Notes: generated by a model from the sequence alone, not told the origin. Positions 21,909-34,900 are shown, counted from the stretch's first letter. The stretch: DNA of 64,000 nucleotides from Polychytrium aggregatum (GCF_025602895.1 NW_026516334.1:49832-113831); one strand, 5' to 3'. Translations and numbers: made by a program.

Positions 21909-24900
21909 TTATACGTCTCCCACGGGTGTTGGCGCCACAGTTGTGGCTGCACTTGTTTGTTCGCTCTGACCCTGTTTCTCAGAACGGGACTCGTCGGATG
22001 GCTGCTTCGGATATTGGGCAGCAATTGCCTCGGCTTCCTCTGCCTGTCGCTTGAGCTCGGCTGCCTCCTCCTGCTTGCGCCTGGCCTCGATCTCCTTTTC
22101 GATGGATCGGCGGATGTTCTCCATGGCGACTCTCCACTCCGAGTGCGCTTGAGCGATCTTCAGGAAGTCTTGGTTGATATATCCTCTGAAGGTGTTGAAC
22201 AGCTCCTCGACTGTCATTTGATCCCAATCGAAAGAAAAATGTATCCCTTGTTACTATCTCCCACCATGCTCTGTGAGTGACCCGGCAGCATGAATTTTGG
22301 CGCTGAAATAGGCCTCTCCACACCCGTAGCTACGGCGACGCTCCCAGAGACCTATCTCACTCACTTGTTGGCGGATCTACTCAGAACCAAATCGATCGAA
22401 CGCATTCGGCAACCCAAGTGTCAGTTCACATGCGTGCCTATCATGCACTCATTCTGAGCGCCACTTGGCCTGCATATGTGTCCTCCCTACTCCAAGAACT
22501 CACCAGGCTCCTTGATCGTCTCAGGCTCGATATTGGCCGTCTCTTTTGGAGCGTCTGCACCATTGGTCGGGTCGGTCTTTGTACCTTCAGCTAACTCTGG
22601 TTCCTTCGAGACCTTGCTGTCCATTGGCTCTTTTGCTGGGCTGTCTTTGTCTTTGTTGTCTTTACTATCTTTGGGATCCTTTCCGTCCTTGGGATCTTTG
22701 ACATCCTTGCCATCCTTTGTATCTTTGGCATCCTTTCCATCCTTCATGTCCTTTCCATCTTTCGTTTCCTTGAGTTCCTTCACCTCTCTGGCATCCTTTG
22801 CATCTTTGACACCATCCTTCACATCCTTGCCGTCTCTAATCTCCTTGACGTCCTTTGGCTCCTTGGCGTCTTTACTGATGGTTTCTCGAGATGAGTCTCT
22901 CGCCAGCGGTGGAATGCTTATGCTCATGCGCGGCTTGAGCGGATTAACCGTCGGTTAGTCCAGGCATCGTCGCTTGCTCGGTAAGAGCGATGGTCCGTCA
23001 TATCACGGCAGCCGCACATCAGATATACTCACCGCATTTCTCCCTGGCCCCCCGCTCAGCTTTGCAAGTGCGGCATCGGCTTGAGACTCAATCTCCTCCG
23101 CCACTTCGATGACACTCTGCAATCCATCTCCGCCGCTGAACGTCGTCGTCGTAATGACCGGAACCGTCCAGGCAGCAGCGTTTGTCAAGGTCGGCGTTCG
23201 CTGGACGGCGTTTGGTCGAGCATCTAAAGCAGAGTCATGGGACAAGACCAGCTCTTCCTTTTCAAGCCGAGGGGCAATGTTGTTTTCGTAGAACCCCATG
23301 TTCTTGATAAAGAAACACTCGAACAGCGCCTCAAAGAGCTCCAACGGAACAATCTTCAATTCCAAAGTATCGGCATACGCATATAGGTCGTGTTGATGGG
23401 ACAAGACGGCCGTCGAATTGATCAGTAATCCATCGCTTGGGTCTCACAATCGCTCTCTGTGTGGATAGTGCCCTACTGGCATCGACATCGGCATCGGCAT
23501 CGCCTCCATGAACCCTCGTCCTGACTTACTTCAAACTCCAGATTGTAGCAGCCCTGATCAGACACTCCCGGAAGCTGGCTCGCAAACACCTCGATGACTT
23601 GGGGAATCGTGAGTGTACTTGAACTCTCAAGAAAGCCATAGTCCTGCGATTGCGAGCGGCACATGTAGTTCGCCAAGTATCGTCAATGCCGTCAGCAACC
23701 AGCTGTTCTATTTTAAACCAGAGAGCCGCCAGCGTGGTAAAGCAATTGCGCCCATGGTCGCCGTTCCCACCTTGAGGATATAAATGAACATGCGAATCGT
23801 CAACGTCTTGTCCCCGGTCGAGTCCGGGAGGGACTTTTTCGAGTACTTTGCCAAATCTTGATACATCACAAAGATTCTGTCCTGGTAAGCCTCGGCCATT
23901 TCCTGGGATGCGCGACGATGGTTTGAATGGTAGTGTAGAACCGTCAGCACAAGCCTGCCAGGAGCGAAACCCACACTATGAGCCATATTCCGCCAGCTCC
24001 CCCAAAGACTCGACCAAAGGCGTTGGGACCAAATCTAGTCGCTCTCGCCACGTCGGGTTTGGACTCTCTGCTCCGCGATCGTATCTGGCAGGGCACCGCC
24101 TGAGCTTGGACGTACCTGCATCGTGTTTGATTTGAATTCCTTCAGGACATCGCCGAATGCTGCGATTTCCCGCTTCTCGGCCTCGCTGTAGGCCGGAAGG
24201 AGGTTGTTTTTGATCAGATGGGAAAATGATGCCGCCAGTCCGGTCTCGTGGATGGATAAATCTTTGCAATTTCCATATGCCAATGCTCCGATCTGAATCA
24301 GCGCTTCAAGAAAGTCGTAAAGAATAAACCGCTCGTGTGGCGCGTGTGGATTCTGTTGTAGATGATAGAAGTCAATGCTCGATCAGGCAGAGTCGTGCAG
24401 GTATCCGGCGGTACAGTTGGCAGCATTGGCACATATGACGACAGATTCGCACAGAGATGCACCCCCGACATCGCCAGCATCATCACCGCCAACATCATAT
24501 GGCCACTCGTTTTCCTTTACAGTCCAGCTCACGCTCGGTGGTTTGTCCGAACGTACATGCAAGCGGCTTCGAAATAATGTATCGCTTGAGTACAGGGCCG
24601 AGTGGGACCTGTTCATTTCGACTGGATGTGACCACCGGGAACCACCACCATCGATAGCAGACCATCAGAGTTGTGACTTGTATATCATCGAGGCATTCAT
24701 TCATACACACACTCTGCCGGTTTCATCTTGAAATCCGTGTCGATAGCGCACATCAATCCATTCCAACAAAACAATGGGCACCACGCTGACATCTCCGCAC
24801 CACTCGCTTGATCGGGCCCTGCGCACACCCAGTGTAATTTCAGACACCTACCTAGGGGAAGCCCCTGTTTGCGGAGATTCGAGTCGATCAAAAGTCGCCA

Positions 24901-26773
24901 CAGCTGCAGTCTCGTCATAGCCAGCGATCCATTCTCGAGCTTCTCTCCCATATTACAGTAGTTTTGATACAAGTTTCGAAGTTGTCCTTGAAGCGAATGG
25001 ATGCGACACGCATAGGAGTGTTTGCGTCAGTTCTAACGCCACTCAATCCTGTGCTCTACGGCTGTGCTGATTATCGGCGGACCGATGCTCTGGTATGTGA
25101 ATTACCAATATGTCTCAAGACGACGCTGTTGATCAGCCTGGATTCTTCTTCGGATGCTTCTTCAGCCCTCTTGAGTCTGAACACAAATGGGCACTCTGCC
25201 ACAGAGGGGTGTGGGTCTCAGTAATGCTTGCTTCTCCATAACTCCCCCCTCTACATCTGCGCATCATTGAACGGCACTGCTCCCTCCCACTGCGCCTACC
25301 ATTCTGAAACTTTGGAAAGCTCCCCACCATTCGGTCGTTTTCAAATCTTCCAACATAGCGCCTTCCATTGTCCGAAACATAGCTGCCTTTGCCGTGCTAA
25401 GCGCAACGATTTCGAGGGAGGAGTCAACAGGCATGCCTTGCTGCTCCATCGGAACGGCCGATTTGCTACCCAGGCTCCTGTGCTGAAGCCGTGGTGCTCA
25501 GATCCCAAGCCATACACGACTCCATCTGCTTCGCTCATCTGGCTCATCAAGCATCATCGACGGGCTCTGGTTCATTCACCTTCATGTTTTCCTTCCATTC
25601 GCCTTCGTACTGCGCCCCACTGGCATATTGAAACACGCCCCATCCATGTCGCTTTCCATTAAGCCACTGGCCTGGAGGGGACAACAGCCGCTCATGGTCA
25701 GATACTTTCAGTGTCTGGGTACCAAGGGGCCGTTCCCCCCCGGAATCCGGCGCACCACACACTCGATCTGCGCGACTAATGTGTCGGAGCCGTCACTGAC
25801 CCTCATATCGGTTGTGGCTCGGAAACTGGTGCTGTATGATTCGATCAATCTTCCATGTGTAGACGCCGTAGCCGTTCGGAAGCCCGTTCTGTCGAGTTAG
25901 GATGTAAGCAAGTGCACTCCCTGATTCTCCCCCCCCCCGATGAAGCGGGAAATATCGGCATTGGCACACTGCTTGCCATTCCTAATTCGTTCACACCGAC
26001 CTCCCATTCGCCGGAATACTCTTCATTGCGATCTTTCCAGATCATGGTGCCGCGTCCGTGCTTGACGTTGTTCTTCCATCCTCCCTCATACACGTTTCCG
26101 GACGCATAGACCATGGTCCCATGCCCTTCCTTGATACCGTCGCGCCAGTCACCTGCATTACGGATTCAGGAAGGTCGCCAGCAATGGTCAGTCGAACCAC
26201 GGCAACGCTGGCATCTTTGTCGGCGGCAACGCGGCCATTAGCCTTACCGGAGTAGCCGCTGGGTCCTTCGCGTGAATACATCAGGACACCCTCGCCGTTC
26301 ATCTTGCCGTCCTTCCACTGGCCGCTGTACGAGGCGTTCATCGGAGCGCAATCGAACCTGCCCTTTCCAGACCTGAGGCCATTCACGACCTCTCCGTCGT
26401 ACTGACAGCCGTTTGTCCTGAAGCAAATTCGCACCTTACCGCTCAGCTTTCGAGCCCAGATGGCCCAGTCCTTCACCAAACCGTCCTTGTGACGACGTCT
26501 GCATGCTACTCCGCCGATTGATTCCGAGATCAGAGGCTCTCACCATGAATACATGCCAGTGCCCGTGGCTTTGTTGTTTTGAAAGTCGCCCGAGTACTTG
26601 GAGCCATCCCGCCATGTAAACGTGCCGGTCCCATGCATGTATCCGTTCACAAGCGAGCCTTCGTAGCCGTTGCCGGATATGAACTGGAGCTTGCCATCGC
26701 CGTGGTACTTGCCCTGGCACAGCTCGCCCGTATAACTCTCGATGATCAGCGGCGTCAGCGTAAATGCATCCAT
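21909..26773 (-). CDS. RSPH10B: Radial spoke head protein 10B-like MORN protein
   Basis: Axonemal radial-spoke component. Exons that join in phase: 26544-26773, 26248-26417, 26001-26152, 25801-25888, 25580-25671, 25300-25396, 25106-25195, 24852-24986, one or more unresolved small exons, 24116-24352, 23771-23902, 23530-23643, 23033-23353, 22504-22933 and 21909-22210 (about 863 residues plus the gap). The N-terminal half is MORN repeats (YHGDGKLQFISGNGYEG, YDGEVVNGLRSGKGRF, YSGQWKDGKMNGEG, YEGGWKNNVKHGRGTM, YEGEWKENMKHGKG). Then come MTRLQLWRLLIDSNLRKQGL and DFLEALIQIGALAYGN, diagnostic for RSPH10B, and NLEFEIVPLELFEALFECFF. The exon at 22504-22933 encodes a Lys-Asp-rich tract, and the last exon a charged coiled coil. 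The upstream frame stays open to 27004, so a longer N-terminus is possible. Confidence 0.88.
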
Positions 26774-27435
26774 GTTCGCCGATCTGGGTGCTCGCTTGAC
26801 AGAGCGAAAGTCTCCGTGCCGGTCGACCGGCCTTGCACCTGGCGCTTTCTTCCCGCCAAAACCCTGGCTGGTCCAATCTGCACGCGCAGCCGCACAGATG
26901 CTTTGCGTTTGCGAGTATGCAGGACGGGAGCAAGGTGAGAACGGCTGATCCCTGGACGATGAGCCGGGGCTGTCTGTCTGTCTATGTTTGATGCACTGCA
27001 GCAATCACCTGGACTTGCATTCATCGCTGCTTGGGGGCTAATGGTCGCGAGCAGCCCGGTCATTGTCTTTATGACGTTGGCTGGTTGAGGTATGTGTTTT
27101 GGCGCTGCCTCTGTCGGGATTTTTTGCTCCTCTGGACGCTATGCAGGCTGATTGGGGCCAATCACCAGCGCCATTCTTGGGCTGCTCTCAGTCCACGACT
27201 TGACTCGCCCAAAGTACTCCCAACAAGCGCACGAACATCCCGCCCTCGTCCTTGCTTTCTGACACACTTCCGTTGGGTGACCCAAATCTTCCGATTCCAT
27301 CAGTGCACTCTTCCCGAATTCTCAGATCCCCCGCCCAACAGCCATCGGGCGAGCAGCGTCCCTGTTATCACGTCGAAGCGTCTCGCGTTCGCCTCGAAGA
27401 CTCAACAGCCGCGAGACCCAAGTGGTTCGGACGCA
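26774..27435. other. Divergent upstream region
   Basis: This lies between the start of RSPH10B (minus) and the TPR-like gene (plus). The minus-strand frame continues open to 27004 and may be 5' coding or leader sequence. Otherwise nothing is supported. Confidence 0.5.
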
Positions 27436-28967
27436 ATGAGGACGCAGAAGGAAAAGGACATCATCAAGGATCTCAAGTCCGCCTTGCGGACCGACTCGAA
27501 CTCGCAGGTCAAGGATCTGCTGATCGAATGGGAGGTTGTCAGCAAGAAAGATGTTCTCGCCGAAATTGGGGTGAGTGACAGCCTGGGGGGAGATTGGCCG
27601 CGATAGAGGCGGATTCTGCTGGGCAATGGCCAACAGCGGTATGCAATCGAAAGCGTTCCTCCTCCACAAGGGCGGACGTAGCGCTGGAAATCTTTGAGCG
27701 GCGGAGAGCGAGGACACGGGCCCTCGTAAAACCACAGCACGGTGTGTCGATGAGAACATGGGTCCGAGCACATTTGCCCGCTCTCACGGCCGCTGTGCAA
27801 GCGCTCGCCTCTAACGACTCTGTTGCAGGTCCAATACGCAATGAAGGAGCGCCCACTCTCTGAAAAAGCCCTGGATTTGGTCCTGAAGAGAGGAGCGATC
27901 GCCGGCAACGAGTATGCGTTTGCATTGGCAGAAGTACACATGGGTAAATGATGGGAGCAGTGGCGAGATGCTTTGCTGATGCGTCGTTGATGTTTCGTTG
28001 ATGCGTCGTTGATGCTTCGTTGATACGACTGCGGCGAAGCGATTGGCAGGCCGCCCCTCCCCGCGGCCTCCATCCGATACGACCTTCTCCGTCCACTGGC
28101 CTCAGAAGCCGATCGATGTGATTCAGTGGTTCCGAGTCAGAACCCACCAACTGACTCTGTTCCGTGGATCCAGGTGTCTGCCATTACTTTGCCACAAAGC
28201 TCGACGAAAGCTTTGCTCTCCTTCAAAAGGCACAAAAGTATATTACCAAGTTCTTGGATGACTGGGAGTCCTCGCACTCGGCGGATCTGCCCCCGCCTGC
28301 CGAGTGGACCAAGCTGCGGGACTTTGCCTTCTCGCTCGAGGCTGCGGTCCTCTATCGCAAAGGCAAGTACGCCGAGTCGATTCGGTCGCTCGACGCAGCC
28401 GCGAACTATCAGATCGTCCTGGACCTCCAAAAGTTTTCCTTCTTCAGCTTCATGAAGGCCAGGTCGCTGCTCAAGCTCGACCGGCGGGAGGAGGCACTGG
28501 AGGTGCTCTATCGACGACACGGACAGGAAAAGGCACTGAACGAAGTGGCGGCCATCTCGTCAAACGAGAGCATGACCTTGCCCGTGCCGAATGTTAATGC
28601 TGCTGCCAAGACGCCTTCGAGAACCCCATCGAAACGCAGCAGCTCGGTGCATCTCGAGACCAACCCGCCGCCGGGCCATTTGGGCGTGAGCCGGGCATCC
28701 TCCAAGAAGGACGAGTCGGACCTGAGTGATATCTGCGAGTTCACTATGAATCCCGTCCACTGCTGCCACGATCTACATATCTTGTTGCTCAACTCGCTCA
28801 AGTCGTCCTCCGATGCCCTCGAACTCTACAAGGAAGTCAAGGGCGACGGGAGTGGCCGGATCGAGCCCTTCAAGGAGTACATCAAGAAAGTCAAGGAAGA
28901 AGACGTCGGCACCACCCTGATCGAGACCTGGTCGCCGCAACTGTCCGAGCTGGAGAGACCCAAGTAG
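27436..28967 (+). CDS. TPR-like helical protein of unknown function
   Basis: Three exons, 27436-27570, 27829-27943 and 28174-28967, keep phase and give 347 aa. The second intron end has a CTCTAAC branch and TTGCAG acceptor upstream of exon 2. Residues about 1-210 are helical with tetratricopeptide-like spacing (SEKALDLVLKRGAIAGNEYA, GVCHYFATKLDESFALLQKA, AAVLYRKGKYAESIRSLDAA, FMKARSLLKLDRREEALEVL). A Ser/Thr-Pro-rich insert (about 215-260) follows, then a C-terminal helical pair (HDLHILLLNSLKSSSDALEL, IKKVKEEDVGTTLIETW). I do not recognise the family. The gene sits head-to-head with RSPH10B, so a shared promoter and a flagellar role are conceivable but not shown. No signal peptide or membrane segment is seen. 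Confidence 0.7.
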
Positions 28968-29485
28968 CCCGATGCAGGTATGGGGTCTGGTATTCGTCTC
29001 GTCTTGGCCCTATGCACTCTAGCGGATTGTCGATCGCAGCTCCCTCGCTATTTCGCAGAGTTCGCTCGTCTAACTAGCAGCGATATGCTCTCCGTCGAAT
29101 GCAGCTCGTATCTGTCGACAACAGAATGCAGCTCGTATCTGCCGACAACAGAATGCAGCTCGTATCTGCCGACAACAGAATGGCTGTATCATTCGAATAC
29201 CGAGACGCCGGCTGCTCTTCCAGCTTGGAGTTTGTGCAGAGGAACTGGAGCGTCTGGACTTGCAGCGATTCCGTTGTCCTGGCTCCTGAATACACATGCT
29301 CGTTGCCGCAACCGACTTGCACATGTTCCGGCGGGCTCTTGCCGTTGGGCTCTTGCTGTCGGGCTGCCCATGTGAGCCCCGGCCCATGCTGCCGTCGTCT
29401 GCGCTTGAGCTGGCGCTCATCCGATCGAGGCTGTCCGAAGCCTGCCTCTGCCCTCCTTCCCCGCCTCCTTTGACCATTTGCCACA
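28968..29485. other. Intergenic region with minisatellite
   Basis: This lies between the TPR-like gene and the adenylate kinase start. Apart from the 27-bp repeats it shows no feature. A long minus-strand open frame (29074-29919) crosses it and overlaps adenylate kinase exons, so it is treated as a shadow. Confidence 0.6.
29098..29178 (+). repeat. 27-bp tandem repeat, 3 copies
   Basis: Three adjacent copies of a 27-bp unit starting AATGCAGCTCGTATCTG; copies 2 and 3 are identical and copy 1 differs at one base. Confidence 0.97.
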
Positions 29486-31374
29486 ATGCTGCTTTGGTGC
29501 GCTCTGCGTCCTCGCCTTGCGAGCGACGGTATGCATGTCGCCAGGCAGCTGTCCGCATCGACGCCGCTGGCCCATCGCCGATTTGCTTCGTCAGAAACCC
29601 GCAAGCCTCTGCGTTGTCTGATCATGGGCTGTCCGGGTAGGCAACAGTGATTCCGCTGTGGCTGCGTATCATGCACCGAGAACTCTGTGCTTGCCGACAG
29701 CAGCACCTCGCCAAGCTTGTCGATAGTAGCACCTCGCTGAGCAGCTCTTGTTTCTTCATAGGCTCTGGAAAGGTATACGGCCGGACCCCGGACTTGGTCG
29801 ACACAGCCCAGGCTCATCGAACCTTCGATCGCTGGACAGGGCTGCAGCAACCGGTCCGAAGAGCCATATGCCTGCGCTGATAGCCCACTCTCACTCTCTG
29901 CCCCGCCCAGGGAACCCAAACGAAATACACCACCCGAACCTTCCCGATCGTGGCGCTGTCGTCAGGCGATCTGTTGCGACGACACATTTTCGAGAACACC
30001 AGCATCGGCCAGATCGCAGCCAACATCATCAAGACAGGCGGTCTTGTCGGCGACGATGTGATCAACGAGTTGATGTTTGAGGAAATCGACCGCCTCAAGG
30101 ACCAGGTCAGCATTGCTGTCGGGCTGCCTCGCTCGTCCTGTGTTGTCCGATCTCGATCTCGCCCCCCCTGGCCCTGATGCAGATGTGGGCCGATCAACAG
30201 AATCTACAAATCCGCCTCCAATGACGCTATGGATTTTGCAACACCGACGCTCTGACCCGCTGTGTCGGTGTCCTCTGGTCCGAATCATACTGATCCTCGA
30301 TCGCTTGATGTCGTCAATGCATTCGAACGGCCGCACCAGAACTGGATGCTGGACGGGTTTCCAAGAACCATCAGCCAAGCACAGCTGCTGGATGCCCATC
30401 TTCAGGCAACGGGACAGCCGCTGGACGTCGTCATCAACCTGGATGTCCCGGAAGAAGGTACGCCCCCTCCCTGGCACCGCTTGTCCGTCGGCTGCTGTCG
30501 AGCCACAGCCATTGGACACTTGGATATGGCATTGTCTTGTCCAAGCCGACACATCCCCGGAGGCGGCGTCATTTTCCAGCTCAGGCAGGCTGTTTCGATG
30601 AGCAGGATCGCATCTACCCGACTGTGTGCGGTGTTGCTAACCTGTGTTTGTTTGCCTTGCAGTGATTCTGCAACGAGTTATAGGTATGAGCGATTCGTTC
30701 GCAACAGTTCGTGGCAATCCATTTGTACTTGGCCTCTCAAGTCCGTCGGCTGGCATTTGACATTCGCACTCACGGCATGCAATCCCCCCCCCCAATCTGC
30801 CAGATCGCTGGGTTCATGGACCAAGTGTAAGTTCAAGTGACCCCTGTTGCTTTCCTGCTGGCTTAGATAGCAACCGGCAACCAGGCTCACCTTCATCCCG
30901 CCCTGTGACCGATTCGGTTGGCTGTGTCGCCACTGTCTTCCTCCAACTCCACGATCGCCAGGGACGAACCTACAATTTGAGCTACAACCCACCCAAGAGA
31001 GAGGGCCTCGATGATGTGACGGGCGAGCCCCTTACCAAGCGCCCGGACGACAACATTGTATGTCCGATGAGCTGCATTCGCCCGAGCACCTGTTACACTT
31101 TCGAAGTGGCAGGTTATGCTGGAGCTACAGAGCGGCCCCCACCCACAGTTTGCGACATATGTTCACTTCCGCCGCCCCTCACCTCCCGCTTTCTCTCTTG
31201 AAGGAAACGTTCAAGATCCGGTTGGAAAAGTACCACGAACTGACCCAGCCCCTGATCGAGTACTACCAGCGCCAAGGAACGCTCAAGACCTTCTTCGGCC
31301 GCACCTCGGACGAGATCCAGCCCCACGTCGAGAAGCTTCTCCTCGAGATGGGACTCAGCAAGAAGTTGGCATGA
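29486..31374 (+). CDS. Adenylate kinase, AK3-type, predicted mitochondrial
   Basis: Nucleoside monophosphate kinase (AMP/GTP or ATP phosphotransfer). Eight exons in phase: 29486-29636, 29762-29772, 29911-30105, 30340-30457, 30663-30683, 30804-30826, 30962-31057 and 31204-31374, giving 261 aa. The first about 47 residues are Arg/Ala/Ser/Leu-rich without acidic residues until the end, like a mitochondrial presequence. Motifs in order: P-loop [49 protein letters not shown], a long LID beginning DRWVH and [12 protein letters not shown], and a C-terminal helix. The P-loop is spread over three exons, with its GSGK supplied mostly by an 11-nt micro-exon; exons 5 and 6 are only 21 and 23 nt. The GDFPRT and long LID point to a eukaryotic AK2/AK3-like enzyme. 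Confidence 0.93.
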
Positions 31375-31920
31375 TGACTTTACAAGTCATGCTCCCCGAC
31401 CAACCAAGGACGACACCACCCTGCATGGTAGCGAGCGAGGTGTGCTAGTGAATCGCGATGAATACATGCTGTCTCAAGAAGAGCAACCCCACCTCGCTAC
31501 TCAAGGCGCAAGTACGTCGTGGATGACATCGACGCTTTCTGGCTCTCTGTTGGCTCAACCAAGCAGCCGCATTCCTGAGAGTGGATGGGACTGGGGACAG
31601 GGGCAGGCATCATGCTCAGAATGACTGACGGAGCCACAGTAGCTGAACAGTCTATCCAATCGTGTTATACGAGACAACAACAACGCGAAAGGATTGAAGA
31701 AAACAAGAAGCGAAATGGAGAGCAGGAGAAACACTGACGCCAGCAAAGAATTGGGGACGAGAAAGATGTGCTGACAGATTGAACGAAAGAACGCAAAACA
31801 CAACCGCAAAGCCGGAGAAGTTGTATAGGATGCCGCGCTGTGCGGTGCTGCTGGGGGGGGGTCTCGCCGCTGACTTCAGGCGTGGAAACTGGCTGCAGGG
31901 TGCTGCATCGGGTCTTGGGC
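31375..31920. other. Convergent 3' intergenic region
   Basis: This lies between the adenylate kinase stop and the stop of the GMC-hydrolase gene. It holds a G-run near 31850 and A-rich sequence around 31670-31760. No gene is seen. Confidence 0.6.
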
Positions 31921-34900
31921 TCAATGTGCCCGCACAAGGGTATCAAGGATGGCCGGGAACACGTCGAGGAAGGCGTTGTCACCGAGCAGCAGGTCGGAGT
32001 GGCCGTATCCGCGAGCAATGTGGACTCGGTAGAGCGAGGGATCATTGTGGCGAGCCAAGGTCTGCTGAGTGGCAGTGCTCGTCTCTGGCAAGAACCTGAT
32101 GACGATCGATCGGAGAGACGGGGGCGAGACAACCGCAAGAGTCAGTTCGTGCAGCCGTCCAGGATCCGCAGAGTCAAAGACGGCCATCTCAGGCACCGCC
32201 GCCGCTCTTTTGACTCGATTCGCAAGGGCACGACCCAGCATGCATGATGGAGACGTGTGATGGTGCCGCGACGGGCAGTTTCATGCGACCGAGGGCACAC
32301 GGCTTACACGACGTCGTTGGATCCGTGAATAAAGGTGATCGGGAGATTGAGCTTTGCGGCCAGCTGTACCTCGCCCGAAATGTAGACTCCGTGTCCAGTG
32401 GCCGAGACCAGTTTGCGGTTCCTGATGATATGAGAAAGTTGGACGGCGGCCTTCAAGTTGATGACATCGACGAATTCCTCCAGATGACTGTGGACGACAG
32501 GACTGAGGCGGCTGTGGGTCCACTGGCGGCCCAGATGGATCGACAGGCGCTCGCAGTCCGGGTTATGGCATCGCTCGGCCAACGGCACGAACGGATTCCA
32601 GCTCAAGAGAGCGTCGGTGGCAGACGAGACCAGGGTTGGCGCGTGGACAACACTCTCATACAATGCCGGAGCGTTAGGACCATACAACATCTGGTTCTTG
32701 AGGAGTGTGCTCAGGCTCGGGACGACGTAGGGCGCCTATGGATACGGGGATTGTATGAGGAGGGGACGTCAGCGGCCCAGCATCGAGTATGAGGCCCCAC
32801 ATACCCAAGAATGCCGCCCATCGCAAGCCCAGCCCCCTTCTCTCCTACGGATCAGAGCGGCAATCAACGACTTACACCAGCCAGGGAGGTGATGGACTTG
32901 ATCTGGCTCGAGGAGATGCGGCCATCCAACAGGCCCATGAACAGCGCCAAGCTTCCGGACGAGTGGGCAACGACATGTGCGGTGGCGCCATTCGTAGCCT
33001 CGCCGATCTTGGCAAGCGCGCTGCTGATGTCGCTGGCGACGCCGTCGAGATCGTGCTGCTCGAAGCGAGCGGCAAGCAGTGCCGAGAGCCGATGGTCGAG
33101 CAGGAATACATCGTGCTGACGCTCCAGCAGGACATCGAGCAGACTATGCTCCAGCAGGGAGCTCTCGAAAACGGAACGCGAGAAAGGCGCACCATGGATC
33201 TGCGGGACGGGAAGATGGCTTTGGGTTGGCACATGTGCCCTGGAATAAGTCCGGGACTGTAGCGAGCGCGACTGCGGCCGCTGGTACCTACCAGGAGAAC
33301 AGGTCCGCTCGCCCCGCCAAGGTGTCGGGTAAGAAGTGTCTCGACGCCGTCGCTGGCGCGGATCTTGAACGACTCGGGGGATCGGCGCTTGGCGTTGGCG
33401 GGTTGCAGCAGAGGCGACGGTGTGGCGAAGATCGGCGTGGGCGACGTGCGGCTTGGGCCGGATCCAAAGATGGCCGAGTAAAGTCGTCCGAGGAAGCTCT
33501 TCTGACTATCCTGCAAGACCACAGGCGCAACGGACATCATCGATTGCGGCAACGGTGTCAGTGTCACGAAATGCATGGAAGAACAGCGCACGACATGCAG
33601 CGATGGCAGTGATCATCGCTGACTCAACAAGGCTCTCAGTGGATCAGCATCCATGTCCTAGGAGTGAGTAGGGCGGCGAGCTGAGTGCCCATCCGCATCT
33701 CCAATATCATGTCCCGGCCGCAGTCGCACATCGCTTACCAGGAGCTCCAGAAGGTGGGTCTTGATCAAATCCGACCATGTAACCGACAGACGCCCCTGTC
33801 CAACAACGGCGCCCTTGTGTTTGAGAACAACCTTGAGATCCTCGACGGCGTTGAAGAGGCCACTGGTCTCGCGGGTGGCCTCAAAGGCGTACACTTTGCC
33901 GTTCGTGTCGATAGCCTCGAGGTGCAAAATGGTCTTGGAGTCTCCTGCTGTCGCTGCACTCTCGGCAAGCAGCCCTTGGCTATCCGAGAATGCAGCAGCC
34001 TGGCCACCGCGCTGCTCTTTGCCAAAGACAAACTGGAAATGCCCTCCAGTGATCAGCAACGGGTCATCGGACAGGGCCTTGCACTGCAGCGAGCCGGACA
34101 CTGTGTTGGCCTCGTTGTCAAAGTCGAGGAATGTGGCAGGATCGTGGGCTGTGATGAGCAGCAGGACATTGATCGAGCTGTCGCTGGATTCTGGTCACAA
34201 AAATGCAGTGTAGCGAGCACGTCTGAGTGAGGGCGATCGACGCTGCTGAAGAGACAAAGCAGCAGCCATCGAACAGCAGCAGATACTGAGCAGCAGCATG
34301 CACCACAGCTGGTGGATCGCTCGGGGACGGAGGGGCAGGCATCGGTGGCCGACACTCACCTCCGACAGTCGCCTTGGCAAGGTCGATCCGGCCAGTGAGA
34401 TACTCGCTGGTGAAGAAGCTAGGCTTGTCGTCGACGCCAAGGGCACGGAGACGTGCGCGCTTGACGTTTTTGGATGGAACGCGGGGGTTCTTGAAGTCCA
34501 AAGTCTTGGAGGGCAGCTCGTAGTCGATGGTCCATCCACGTTCTTTCGTAGCAATCTCGCACATTCGCTCGGCCAGTGCTAGCGGACACCCAAAACAGCG
34601 TCATTAGCCGGTTCGATACAAGTCGGCGGCGCAAAGCAAGATCGGCAAGCGCAACATAGAAAGGCGGGGTCCAGGCGTATGTCTACGATGCCAACATCGG
34701 ACATGACCCTCACTTCATCGTGCACGGACGATTGCAGCAAGAGTCTCCTACAACTAGCCCAGGCCACAACTTACCAGAGATGGTAAGGAAAGGGTTGACA
34801 CCAAGCGCCATGGGGAAGACAGCAGCGTCGCTGACATAGAGCCCCTCATGCACGGCCGTGGTTGATCTAGAGCTGGGACCTTTGAAAACCTGGAGCAGCG

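Noticed and set aside
29074-29919. 281-codon minus-strand open frame
   Set aside because: It overlaps adenylate kinase exons 1-3 on the other strand, has no domain, and its repeats reflect the 27-bp minisatellite.
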